From Ptiloglossa arizonensis (taxonomy: Eukaryota; Arthropoda; Insecta; Hymenoptera; Colletidae): DNA of 64,000 bases. The notes under the pieces were generated by a model. That model saw nothing but the letters and a program-made list of their open reading frames with translations. It was not told the origin of the DNA and ran no database searches. Where the stretch lies: assembly GCF_051014685.1 (NCBI RefSeq), contig NC_135048.1, positions 22,710,543 through 22,774,542 on the forward strand. The letters run 5' to 3'. The position numbers were made by a program, and so were the translations under genes. The stretch's first letter is position 1. Each line of letters begins with the position of its first letter. Positions 50,425 to 62,286 of this stretch are shown piece after piece.

Positions 50425-50773
50425 CCGTGGCGAAAACTGCATCGATGCAACTGCTGGTGATGCTGGTGCTGATGATGATGATGCTGGACCGAGTGCTGCG
50501 GGGTGGATCGCGGTGTCGCGATCGGTGTGGGGCTCCCAGGGCTACCGATCCCCTCCAAACCTCTGGACAGCTTCAACATCTCGGCGCCAAAGGCGTGAAG
50601 GGCGGACATGGCCGAGGGTGGTAGCTCGCTCTCCGGTAGCCAAAGTTCGTGAGAGTCCAGGGTCGTCAGTTCCGTGTCAGTGGACGTGCCCGAGGTGTGT
50701 TGAGGAGTGCCACCGCTACCAGCGGAGCTTTTGCTGAGCAGAAATCGCTTCCAGGTACCTCTTCTGTCAAGCC
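50425..50773 (-). CDS. 5-HT2: internal coding exon of the same 5-HT2-type receptor (start of the third cytoplasmic loop)
   Basis: Seen: the acceptor is ...gtgtgtcctcag|GGCTTG and the donor is CACGG|GTAAGG. The exon starts with two bases of a split codon, has 115 codons and ends with two bases; the next exon's first base completes Gly, so the reading frame continues across a 16,682-bp intron. Residues 35-74 contain an acidic and hydrophobic stretch with HELWLPESE and ALHAFGAEMLKLSRGLE, which looks constrained and may form an amphipathic helix. Residues 93-109 are a His/Gln tract from CAC/CAT/CAG codons, a likely site of length variation. No transmembrane segment is visible, so TM1-TM5 must lie upstream of base 50774. 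No GPCR TM1-TM5 reading frame was found between here and 64000. Inference: this is the first part of the third loop. The order on the minus strand, matching phases and similar composition support membership in one gene. Confidence 0.75.
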
Positions 50774-53700
50774 CTGAGGACACACCATCGAATTAGATTC
50801 TTTCCCGACGTGACCGCAACGATCGAGTTTCGCAGGAGTGACGAGGGTGGGGGTGGCAGGGTGATGTTATTTCGTTCCGAAGAATACTAGAAGACTGGCC
50901 CTACTCCCTTCGATTGAATTTTACAGATTCGTACAGTAGCCAAAAATGAGGAAGATTTTTTTTTAGCTTCTATGACTCGTGTTTTTAGGGTATGGAAGTT
51001 TTTGTTTTGAATTGCACCGAGCTGCTCATTTCAGTGCTGTTTGGAAAGTTATTAGAGAAGGTGTTTTCTTTATGATTCTTTTTCTCTTTTTTTTGACAGA
51101 TGATACGTTCGATATATTCGCGTGTTATCGAGTCTTAACGTTTTTTCAAAGACGGTATATTTTTATTTCGAACTCAGAGTCAGGGGTACCGGTGTTGCGT
51201 AGGTAACTATAAATATGTAAAATAAGTAATTGTAACAGTCTACTTCAGAGGGTGTCCAAGGCAGGGAAGTGTTTTATCGGTGAGTTTTTGACTTTGGTAT
51301 TAATTTTTTACCGGTGTGTACACCGAGACTTTGTTGTACAACCTATAATTTCGAAGATAGCGTCGAAAGTTCGAAACTTTGAAGTTTCAACCCTTAAAGT
51401 TGAGTTAGCGCGGCTAAAAGAAAAAAAAAAGAAGAAAAATACGTATCTTTTATTTACGACCTGCAAAGTTTTATCAAAATCGAGGTGGGGGGACACTTAG
51501 TGGATGTTTCTTATCGGTATTGAGTTTATAGGGCGAGTGTGATATTTTCAGTTTGCATATTACGAGCGTTTCAGAATTTTTAACATGAGAATAACAATGT
51601 TCGAAGTGACTACGGTTTTAAGGGAACTTTGAAACTTTGATGCACGTTCCATCTCGGAATGAACGTTTACAATATTTTCGGTTAGACGTGTTTTCCGTTG
51701 AAACTGTAAGGGAATTTGAAAGTTCGGAAAGGTCTTACGAGACACTTAGGGACACACAGATTTTACGAGAACTTGGAGACTTTGTCGAGTGTTGCGTGTT
51801 TTATAACGCTCCGAAGCAAAGCAGATTTCGAATTTCAACGATACAGTATCGAAGGAGTTTAAGGGTGTTGCATATTGAGGAATTTAGGGATTTACAGTTA
51901 CGTTACCTTAAACCGTGTTAAAGTCTTCCAGTTTATGGCTTTTGAGGGAATTAAGGATTTACCCGAGACTCGGCTTCCGTTTAGAGGCATTAAAAAATTC
52001 ATCGCAATATTACTCCTATTTGGTTAACGATACCGACTTTGTAACTTCTCTACTTCGTAATCAAAAGATCGATGAATTCTTAATTGCACAGTCAATTTTG
52101 CAAATTTATCGTTCAAAATTGCTCGAGCATCTGAACTCTCGAACCTGTTGTCTCACGATCGAAACGAAGCAAATAACGGATAATGAACGATGGAAAAAAG
52201 TTCCAAAGTCGTGAAGTTCTTTTTTTATCCGTATCTTGTTAGGACTGTAACAAAAACAAGTTCAAACGGTCCGAGACGCTATCGTACGAAACGTAGCATG
52301 ATTTTCCTTTGCTACGTTTCCAACGCTTAATTTTATTTTTAGATTGAACGCGTTTCTTCGCTGATTGCATTCCTAACTGGTCGAGAAGAGAGAACGTCTA
52401 CTTCGTTATTTCCCTAGACTGTTTATATAAATCTAACGTTTTTTGCTCTTCCCTGGCTGGGATTACCCGAAACGAGCAACCTATCTCAATTCTCACGAAA
52501 CCAACAGCGTTACTCTTGAATAATCGACGCTGTTTTTCATCTGTGCGCTGTTGGCGGAGAAGCTTGGCGATTGCCTTAGAGAAAAGGAAAAATTACAACA
52601 CCGGGGATTTCTTGTCTGATAATAGCGGGAAACTTTGGAAAATTGTTCTCGTTAACGAGAAACTCGAAAATTCGTTTTCTGGAATAGAAGAACGCCAGCG
52701 AAATGAAATATTTTACAATCGTTTTCCCACCGTTGCGTTGCAAGACTCTTTTGCCACTCACTTTTCAAAATCATTGTTTCGCAATCATTGCTATCGTTCA
52801 TTTTCACAATAATATAAAATATTTCCATAGTTTAAGAATTCTTCAATTAACAATTTTTCGAACTTTTAGAAAAGTCAATAACGAAAGATCGAGTGTCTCT
52901 TGGAAGATTGATGAAATATCTTTATTTATCCACGAGGGATCACTCCCAGGTTCTCGGAACGATATTCCTTTCGGTTTATCGTCATAGGCTGGCTTCTTCC
53001 ATTTTGGCGTCATAAACGTTTCGTAAACGCTTCTTCGGAAACGTAAATTCAGAGCTGTCAAAAGACAAAGGGACCCACCGGAGGGGCTCGGCGATCCTTC
53101 CGGGGCCAACATTTCTGGGCAAGCATAGCTTCGCGGTTGTAACCGAGCCCATTAAGTATTAGACCGAACTGCATCCCCGGCGTGCTTCCGCCATAACGCT
53201 CAGTCTGTTCATTAAGTTTTGGTATTTACGTGCTCCTGTTGCAATCCCTGATAAATCGTCGAAACTCCCGAAATGTTCGGCAGTAATTTCGAAACTGTTC
53301 GTTACGAAAGAATCGGTCCCGATTGGGGACATAGGGATTCGTGATTCTCCATTACCTCTTCTACCGATGGAAAATATCTTAGACCCGTATATTTAAATAT
53401 ATAAATATTTAAATATTTGAATAGTTTTTCAACGCAGATCAATTCATCGAATTCGACTCGTCCAACGAATCGAAAATTGAAATTTTTATATATTTTTCAA
53501 AAGATAATCACTATTATAAATTTTCGCTTCTGTATCGATACACTGAATACGAATATAGTCTCGTCAATGATTTAGTAAAATTTTCCTGATGAAAATGAGT
53601 CCAAACGTGACCTTGTTTTATTTTTAATTGTGTATAGTTTATTTTGTGAAAATAATTCGAATTACATATAATTAAACAAAATTCGAACGCAATTTTCGCG

Positions 53701-54099
53701 TTTGCTTCGGGAACACGTGAAAATTTAATTAGTGACATTTTCGTAAAGATATAATAAAAGATAATAAAGGTGCTCGTGTAATGCGAGTCTCGGTCGCTGT
53801 TTCTCTGTCTCGCTCACTCTCGCTGCAGAGGAATCCTTGTTGGACGATTTATACGCGACTAGTTCTCGACTCTCGATAAAAATCAGTAACTACCCCGTTT
53901 TCGAGTAAATCGACGATTTGGCTACATAAAAGAGAGAACTACTTCTTTCAAATTCCAATTTCGAAGCTTTACAAATTTCTAAGATATCTCTTCCATAAGC
54001 TGCAAAATTCCGAAAAAAAAACTTTAAAATTTCCACTAACCACTCTTCACCCAAATAGATCGTCTCCCCGAATCTTTCGTAACTTTGTCAGTCCTTCGA

Positions 54100-54530
54100 A
54101 TTTCGATTTTTACTAGCGTATTTTCAAGACTATGATTCGTAAAACAATGCAAAAAAATATCCACTTCCAATCTCGATTTTTACTAGCATATTCTCAAGAC
54201 TATGATTCGTAAAATAATACGAAAAAATATCCACTTCGAATTTCGATTTTTACTAGCATATTCTCAAGACTATGATTCGTAAAATAATGCAAAAAAGTAT
54301 CCACTTCGAATCTCGATTTTTACTAACGTATTCTCAAGACTATGATTCGTAAAATAATGTAAAAAAATATCCACTTGCAATCTCAATTTTTACTAGCATA
54401 TTCTCAAGACTATGATTCGTAAAATAATGCAAAAAAATATCCACTTGCAATCTCAATTTTTACTAGCATATTCTCAAGACCGTGATTCGTAAAATAATGC
54501 AAAAAAAAAAGAAAAAAAAATATCCACTCA
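54100..54530. repeat. 70-bp tandem repeat, six copies
   Basis: The string ttYtcaagactatgattcgt occurs at 54121, 54191, 54261, 54331, 54401 and 54471, exactly 70 bp apart (the last reads caagaccgtgattcg). Each unit ends in an A-rich stretch and tatccactt. Confidence 0.95.
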
Positions 54531-55120
54531 TCGATCGCGTAAACCGAGAAAGCTCCCTTTTCAATCTTGAAACCGAACTCTTAAGACTATAAATCGTGAA
54601 AAGATACGTGAAAAAGAAAAAAAATTTACTTTTCGACCGCGTAAGATGCGAAAATTCTCTCTAAATCTTGAGACTAATTACCCGGCCCGTGAACGAGGCT
54701 CTAGAAATTAAGAGGACAAGTAACACGGGCCACCTTGTTCGCAGTTTCACTCGAGACGGGCTCTGATTTATGCCCGCGGGTGCACGCCCCTTCTGCATCG
54801 TCCCCCCTCGCCCCCTCGCTCCATCTATATTGATTAATTTCTCCGAGCGATTATTCGGAAGCGTCCCTTTTTAACATACTGTGTCACGTCCGGGACTTCC
54901 GCATAATGGGCCGCGATTTGCATGTACCCGTGGCGTCGCGAAATTTCTTATCGTCGCGGCCGAATTGGGCGTCGCCAGACGCCGAAGGAAGAGATAAGGG
55001 ATGCCGTGCGTCCAACGGACAAGAAAAGTGTCGCTTTAAGCGATGGATCGCCACGTGCAAGCCAGTCTTGGTCCCTCGTCGATTGAAAAAGACACGTCGA
55101 GTTTTCGCGAAGAGCGAGAT

Positions 55121-55450
55121 GAACGATTGTTTTATATATATATATTTTTTTTTGTCGTAGGTCGAATTAACAAAATTGCGAAATAGATATATTTGATGAA
55201 CTGGGGAACATTTGGAGAGTCGAGAGTGAGACGAACGATTGTTTTATATATATATATTTTTTTGTCGTAGGTCGAATTAACAAAATCGCGAAATAGATAT
55301 ATTTGATGAACTGGGGAACATTTGGAGAGTCGAGAGTGAGACGAACGATTGTTTTATATATATATATATATATTTTTTTTTGTCGTAGGATGAATGAAAA
55401 AAATCGCGAAATAGATATATTTGATGAACTGGGGAACATTTGGAGAGTCA
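55121..55450. repeat. 110-112-bp tandem repeat, three copies
   Basis: The units start gaacgattgttttatatata at 55121, 55233 and 55343. The (TA)n and T runs inside each unit differ in length, consistent with slippage. Confidence 0.95.
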
Positions 55451-55774
55451 CGCGAACAACGTTGTTCAAGTGTCTGAATTTTCGATGGTCGAAGTTCTAA
55501 ATCTCGTGGGTGGGGTCCTGCGTCGACTTTTGCGGCACTTGAATCGTTAAAGAAAATTGGAAATTCGTGGACGTGCTCGAATTTAATGGCCGTACGGTGA
55601 ATCTTGATTTCAACTTTCCCGGTACGTGGTTCTTGGAAAAGAATCACAGAGCACGGAGAATCGCAGCTTTCGTCGGTTTACGGGGGGGGGATTAACAGAG
55701 TAGTTTCGAAGTGTTCCGAAACTATTTGATCGTTCTGGTATCGAACGATCGAATGTTTCGGCGATACAAACCTT

Positions 55775-56065
55775 CGAATACAATTCGAACGGTATTGATG
55801 CGCTGTTTGAATACTTGACTATTCACTTATCGAGTTTCTTGGTACTCGTAGTATTCGAATTGTCGAATTGGACTGTATCCATTCAAATTGACACGTAGAA
55901 TACTCGTATTTACGAGTATCCGGACTATCGGGTCTCCTTGTTGAATTATTCTGTATTCGAATACTTTCGAGTGATTCAAATATTCGAGTAACGATGTTTG
56001 GAGTGTATTCGTAACATTTGAATACCTAGAAAGTATTCGAATGTTAAATTATTCGAGCTGTACTT
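55775..56065. repeat. TATTCGAATA-family patch
   Basis: Diverged ttcgaata motifs. The second half is preceded by ttgttgaattattctgtatt (55940), matching the flank seen at 24807 and 60446. Confidence 0.75.
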
Positions 56066-57254
56066 GGCAATCTGTGCGTTAATTCGCAAGAGTCGACGAA
56101 AATGATCATGTAGACCAGTTTTACTGGTTTTACGAACTTTTAGATCGGGAAACGATAGGGGCTCTGCCGCAGTGGAATCGCGGAACGATCACGAAATTTC
56201 TTCTCGGATTGCGATGACTGGGTGGGATCGGAGACATAGCGGGGTGGAGCTTCAATCTCGATCGACGATAAAAAGCTGGTAGAACGATGTGAATTATAGC
56301 GATGATAAATCACTGGTAAATTTCAGGGAACGGTACGTTCAGTGAATAAAACTCCTTCAATTTCTTCTTCTTTTTTTTTTCAGTTTAGGAAGGAAGAAAT
56401 TTCCCTTGATTCGCGACTGCTATGCAATTTCCACCTAATTGTTAGAATCGGTGCTCTTTGAAACGTCTTTTTTAATCCCTTACAGCGCTGTACTAGTCCT
56501 GTGTAACATTTCAATGAAACGAAAACTCTGCTTTCGCGTTTTAGTTTATCAGACGTTAGTATCGCTGATTTCACATTAACCAGTTGTGGTAATTTGTGTG
56601 CTTTTATTCATTTTATTCGTCGTTCTTAATGTCGAATAATTTTCGTACACAGGTATTGCAAAATTTTTTGTACGAGATTGAACTTTCATTTCAGAATGAA
56701 AATGAACAGCTTATTGTTTATTATTTATCGAGGATGCGACCGTTACCTATTAAATTTATAAATAATTGTTACGTTTTCATTTAACGTATTTCATTTGTGA
56801 ATTATTTTGATAACTAAATGCTTAATTATCATTCAGTATGATAATTTATTACTACGTTATTATTATGGTAATTCATATTCTAGTAGGGTATCTATATAAT
56901 TCGTAGATATTAAGCTTCTGTCTGATTGCAATATGTTGTACTCGACAATTCTAATTCTCTGTGATCACGTACGTATTATATATGCAACATAGCATAAATT
57001 CATTCGGTAATTATATCTAATCAGGTTCGAAAACTACACTTTTTTATAGCTCTACTCGATCAACTCTAGTGTTCGATTTTATGATTTATTAATTCTCAAT
57101 TAAATCATCGACAATTGCACTTTAACTTTCAATCAAATTGGGGAGAAAATTAAATCGATAATATTATATAACGAGCAATGTTACAAATGATCGAATTAAA
57201 ATCGAAAGTTTTTGTATACTTGCATTAGAGATGTGATTACTTATCGAATCAACC

Positions 57255-57385
57255 TATTTAAATACTCGAATATTCAAGTACTTAATTGTCGTATAAAATA
57301 TTCACAAACTCGAGTATTCGAGTGGTATTCGAATTACATTCAAATTACCGAGGTACTCGAATATTCGAATACAAAAAAATTCGAC
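57255..57385. repeat. TATTCGAATA-family patch
   Basis: It runs from aaatactcgaatattcaagt to attcgaatacaaaaaaattc with diverged units. Confidence 0.75.
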
Positions 57386-58120
57386 AAGTAGTGCCAGTTC
57401 TAATCGAAAATGCAGTAGCAACTTTTCGAGCTTCGGAAAGTCCACGCTGTATCGTAACTTCTCGTATAACAATTCTTTCTAAGGTTTTTTTTTTTCGCCT
57501 TTCATTTTACGAACACTTTTGGCGCGTTGCGCGGCCACGAAACGCTGGCGATCAATTTGCAAGTTAAATTGGCCGATGCAAATCTTCGAGTCGAAAGAGG
57601 CGTCGGTTCGCGCCCCAATTTGCCGGCGCTTCGACTCACGGAAGTTTGGCACTGTTCTTTGCAATTTGCCAGTCGACTTTGTCGAACAATAGGAGGAATC
57701 TCGACCTTGTTTCGCGCGGTTTTTGATTAATCTCACTCTTACGTCACCGAAAGAACGTCTGAAAGAGAATTATCGACGGGGTGTTTAAAATTAGATCGCC
57801 TTGAATCATTGAAATTCACCAGCCTTCAAGATGAAGCTGAGAAACGTCGAATCGAGACTGCAACCTCGTTTCTCTTAAAATTTTTACATTCACAAACATC
57901 TAGTAACAATTTCAGTTAGATCCCTTCATGTTCGTAAGAGGATGAATTCTACGTTAGATTATGAATCGATAGAAATTGATTTGAAATAATTTTGGTTTTC
58001 AAAATTTTCGTAAAATCAAATCTATTTAATTTAACTTTCGATGAAACATTGTTACGAGCAATATATATTTCTTAGCTTTGGTCTTCTTTTGTGAGAAGAA
58101 CTCTAGAAAGCAAGTATTCA

Positions 58121-58622
58121 TTAAAAAAGAGTTAGTAAATTATTGGTTAGATTGTCGGATAGTGCAGTCATTCATCTTTCAAACGAGTCCGAGATTATTA
58201 AAATGTAACGATTTTTAACGATATTATAGCCATTATAATAGTGCAAATTACTCGTCTGACCATATACTGGGTAATACTACTTGTCTGACAGTGCACAGGA
58301 GCCATACTACTTATCTGACCACAGACGGAATAATACTATTTGTTTGGCCACGAACGGGTAATGCTACTTGTCTGACCACAAACGGGGTAATTCTACTTGT
58401 CTGACCACAAACGGGGTAATTCTACTCGTCTGACCATAAACGAAGACAATTCTACTTGTCTGGACATATACGTGGGTTATGCTACTTATCCGACCATAAA
58501 CGGGGTAATGCTGCTTGTCTGACCATATACGGGGGCTACACTACTTGTTTAACCATAGATGTGGTAATACTACTTGTCTAACCATGATCAGGATTATACT
58601 ACTTGTCTGCCTATGACGGGGT
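58121..58622 (+). mobile_element. dispersed element with a 29-bp minisatellite, copy 2
   Basis: It has the same left module as 11793-11910, then about 13 units of 29 bp (ctacttgtctgaccataaac-type) from about 58247 to 58620, in the same orientation as copy 1. The flanking DNA outside the shared module is unrelated, so this is not a long segmental duplication. It lies in the presumed upstream intron of the receptor. Confidence 0.65.
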
Positions 58623-60445
58623 AATTCTATTGCAATATTATTATAGTATTGTACCTATTGTAAAATGTATTATTTACATTAAAGGAAGGAAATCTGAGCA
58701 CGCGACTTCGATAGTTAGTGGCTCATCGACATTTGTCGACAACGCCCGAAATGTATTGGGTTTTCTCGACATAAAATCTGAACAGCGCGATCGCGCTGCT
58801 TGGGACTCAAACGTGTTAAAGTGTTACCATATTCAAGAATAGCGTGAGACATTAATTGGAGAAAATACAATTAAGGCTGAAACAGTAGGGTCCTTATTGT
58901 ATTATTTCGAAGTTACATTTCCAAGTAAATTCTGAAGAAGGGAACTTTGAGCATAGAAAATACACTATAGTACTTGCAAGCACTTCTAAGTATTTGCAGC
59001 ACACATTTGCATGTAACATGTTTTACTCTTAGAAATATAATCGAACCAAGGAACGAGTTGAAATTTCTATGGTAATACAATCATCTCGGTAATACAGTTT
59101 CGTTGCAACTCCTTATAAATAACGTAACAAATTTACTCTCAGAAAGGAAGAAAAAAACAAAACGCTCAAATGAAAATCGCGAAACGTTTATCGTTATGAC
59201 GGTTCGAAACATTTCAAAAAAATATTGGTAACTAATAGATCGTTCTAATCAACGAAACATAAATCGGTAAAAGTGTCTACATTTTCGATGCATCGTGAAC
59301 GAAAATAAATAAAAACACTGTAGAAAGATTACAGGCGATTGTATTTTAAATGATATTATTTCTCTAAAAATTTTTCGCTAATGTTTCCATAAATATTCAA
59401 ATTTCTCTCGCATCAAGTTCTCCAACCGTACAAAGAAAACCAATTTCTGTGAAATAGATTATCGAATAACGCGTTAAAGTTTTTCCTTATAATTTAAAAA
59501 CAAATCCGATAAACTAGGTCGTCGTACGCGAATTGATTTAAAAACATTTTCATTTCACTTGTCACGAACGTTTCCCAAAATTTCCCAAAGAAATACGAAT
59601 AATAATTTCGTTCCGCCGAGATTTTCAGTTTTCCCCGCGCGTGTCAATCTGAATCCCGGTATATGATATTGTGTCACCATCGATTCTGAAATTGAATTTC
59701 CGAAAAATGTGAAAATTTACACCATCGAAATAGCCATTTCGAGTCGGTTCCTTCCATTTTGGACGGAAATGGACACCCCCCGCTCGTTTCTTGAGAGAAA
59801 CGCCGTGAAATACGAATACGCGAGACTCAGAAATCACTGTGAGCTACGGTGGGGGTAAATAATCGAATCTCGCGTCGAATGGACCATCGAGCGGTAAACG
59901 AGAATCGATAAATTCCTGTCCTCGGACGGCGATAATTAGTCAACGAGTTTCGATCGTCGATTTTTCTCGTCGAGGCGTTTCCGTCGCGGGAGAGAATTTC
60001 GTTTCAGGGTTTCGAGGCGAGAAAAGGGATCAATTCCTTTACCGAGAAGGCTTCTCGCCGCAACGACGAACAAAGAAGCCAACCGAACTATAGAATTCTT
60101 AATCGCAATCTACGTCGAATCGGAGCCAAAGTTTTGGAAACGTTGCCAGCTTACACACCGAGATTCTCTCCATAGTACCAACAGTTCACGAGAAACAATT
60201 TAATCCCGCATAGACGAAACCGAAGTCATCCTCGCTACTGTTTCTGTTTGTTCGTAACGAGCCAAATGTTAATTTCCGCGACTGGCGCACAATGGGTCAG
60301 AATTCGTTTGCAGTTATCGGTCGCGAATCGACCGATTTCAATGGTAGCTATAACTCGGTAAATATTCGGGAAATATTTTTGAAAAATATATTCATTTATG
60401 TTCGTGCACGTTTACTGCCAAGCACCAGTAGTTTTGAGCTTACTT

Positions 60446-60570
60446 GTTGAATTTTTCTGTATTCGAATATTCGAACAGTTGAGTGATTCAAGTATTCGGT
60501 GAATTCGATTCGAATACTAGTCAAGTACTCGAGTATTCGAACTATTCGATTGTTCGTAGTATTTGAATGG
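60446..60570. repeat. TATTCGAATA-family patch with conserved left flank
   Basis: It starts ttgaatttttctgtattcga, then tattcgaacagttgagtg and similar motifs to about 60570. Confidence 0.8.
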
Positions 60571-61614
60571 TACGATGTGTTCGTTTGATATATTTTATTG
60601 ACAATATTTATAACACTTCTCTATCGATGAAGAAAAACTTACTAGTTTATATTTTTCGATTATGAATAGCTTCTTTTGGTAATTACTGTATTGTACAAAA
60701 GACCGTTTCATTGGAAAAAGAAGTAGCTGGATATAAACACAGGAATGATAAATTAATCAATCTTCGTTGAACACTTTATTATTGAACCTGAAGTTTTGGA
60801 TTTAATTTCTTTGGTGAAAGCAAAGAATAAACAAAGACGTGTTATTCCAACGTACAATAATTTCTGTACACAAATGAAACAAACTATCTGTCCTTATTAT
60901 TATTATCGCTCTATTCGCGCGAGAAATAGCGGGTTGATAATTCGCTTTGTTAATTTCAGACTCGCGGTTTAACGTACGAAAAATGTCGAGCTCGTGGAAC
61001 AATGGGCGAAAATAACTTTGACGTTTCATTGTTCCGATGAGATAGAAATGCAGGAAAAAACTTCTTGTTCGTCGGGTATAATTCGGACACACGAACAAAG
61101 AGGACGGAAATGATGTGCCTAGCATTGGGGAGGTACGAGGAAAACTGTTTACAACACAGACGAGACTACAACACAGACGAGAAGCGAATCATTTCGCAAA
61201 TAAGGATCGCTGCGCATCGGTGAAAAAATGAGGGAATTTTTTAACGAGTCAGAATTGTTATGCAATGTCGATAAAAGAGCTACGTTCTTTCTGCCTTCCA
61301 ACTTGTAGTCCCAGTTCTTTTATTCTCGATGTTTTAATCTGTTTTCCATTCCATCGGGTTTACGCTTTCGTTTACAAACTTTCTATTGTTCGTCGCTCTT
61401 TTCATTCTTGCTATTATTTACTGTTTTACTTGTACCGATGTTGTAAACTGCGACTGTTCCAGAAACTAGAAATTATCAGTCGACAATCCTTTGCTCGATT
61501 GTTTACTTCTTGAAACCCGACGTCTTTATTGGGTATGAAACACTGTCGGCAGATTATTCTGAAAATTCTATTTCCGGATAAACTGTTCTCCATTACTTCT
61601 GTACTGAAGTTAAG

Positions 61615-61840
61615 ATTGTCGAATTTTTCGATATTCGAACATTCATTCAAACATTCGACGAGTACAATTCGAATACTATTCGAATACTTGGGTAAACTCA
61701 ATATTCAAGTATTCGTATACTATTCGAATACTTGGGTAAACTCGATATTCAAGTATTCGAATACTATTCGAATACTTGGGTAAACTCAATATTCAAATAT
61801 TCGAATACATTCTCGAGTATCTAGATATTCCTAGTATTCA
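61615..61840. repeat. TATTCGAATA-family array with a ~55-bp subunit
   Basis: A unit containing attcgaatacttgggtaaac followed by tcRatattcaagtattcg is repeated about three times; the edges are diverged. Confidence 0.85.
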
Positions 61841-62258
61841 AACGGTCCGATGTGAACTACAAATCGACTTCTTCAGGTTCATTGTTCTTTCTTGAACATC
61901 TCCATTCCAGAAACTTCGTCCCGGTGTTTCATATTCGTGCACGTCGTCGCTGGAAAGTATCGTCAACGTATTCGAAAAGTTCGGTCGAAAGATTCCCGAA
62001 TAGATTATACTTTGAACGACACCCGCGCTATTGAGAGCACTCATCTCGGAAGTTCACGTTTCATTTCATCTGGTAGTTTCACCCTCAACCAGTTGCATCC
62101 TGGAAATGTTCATTTCGCAGTTCCTCGTCCCAGTCGGACGAAGTTCGACAATACGAACGTCGAGGCTTTGTTCTCGTATATCATTCCGCGACTGATCGAC
62201 ACGATCCCTCGCAATCGCCCGTATCGATCGGCTGTGTATTCGCGTGCTGTAAATAAAC

Positions 62259-62286
62259 AAAAAAAAAAAAAAAAAAAAAAAAAAAA
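62259..62286. repeat. 28-base poly(A) preceded by AATAAA
   Basis: The tract is preceded directly by gtaaataaac, so an AATAAA hexamer lies just before it. This might be the tail of an old retroposed transcript, but no parent sequence is recognised and the hexamer is closer to the tail than usual. Confidence 0.7.

Noticed and set aside
52843..53112. Minus-strand ORF as a TM1-TM5 receptor exon
   Set aside because: It is not hydrophobic enough for membrane helices and lacks the DRY or other GPCR motifs.
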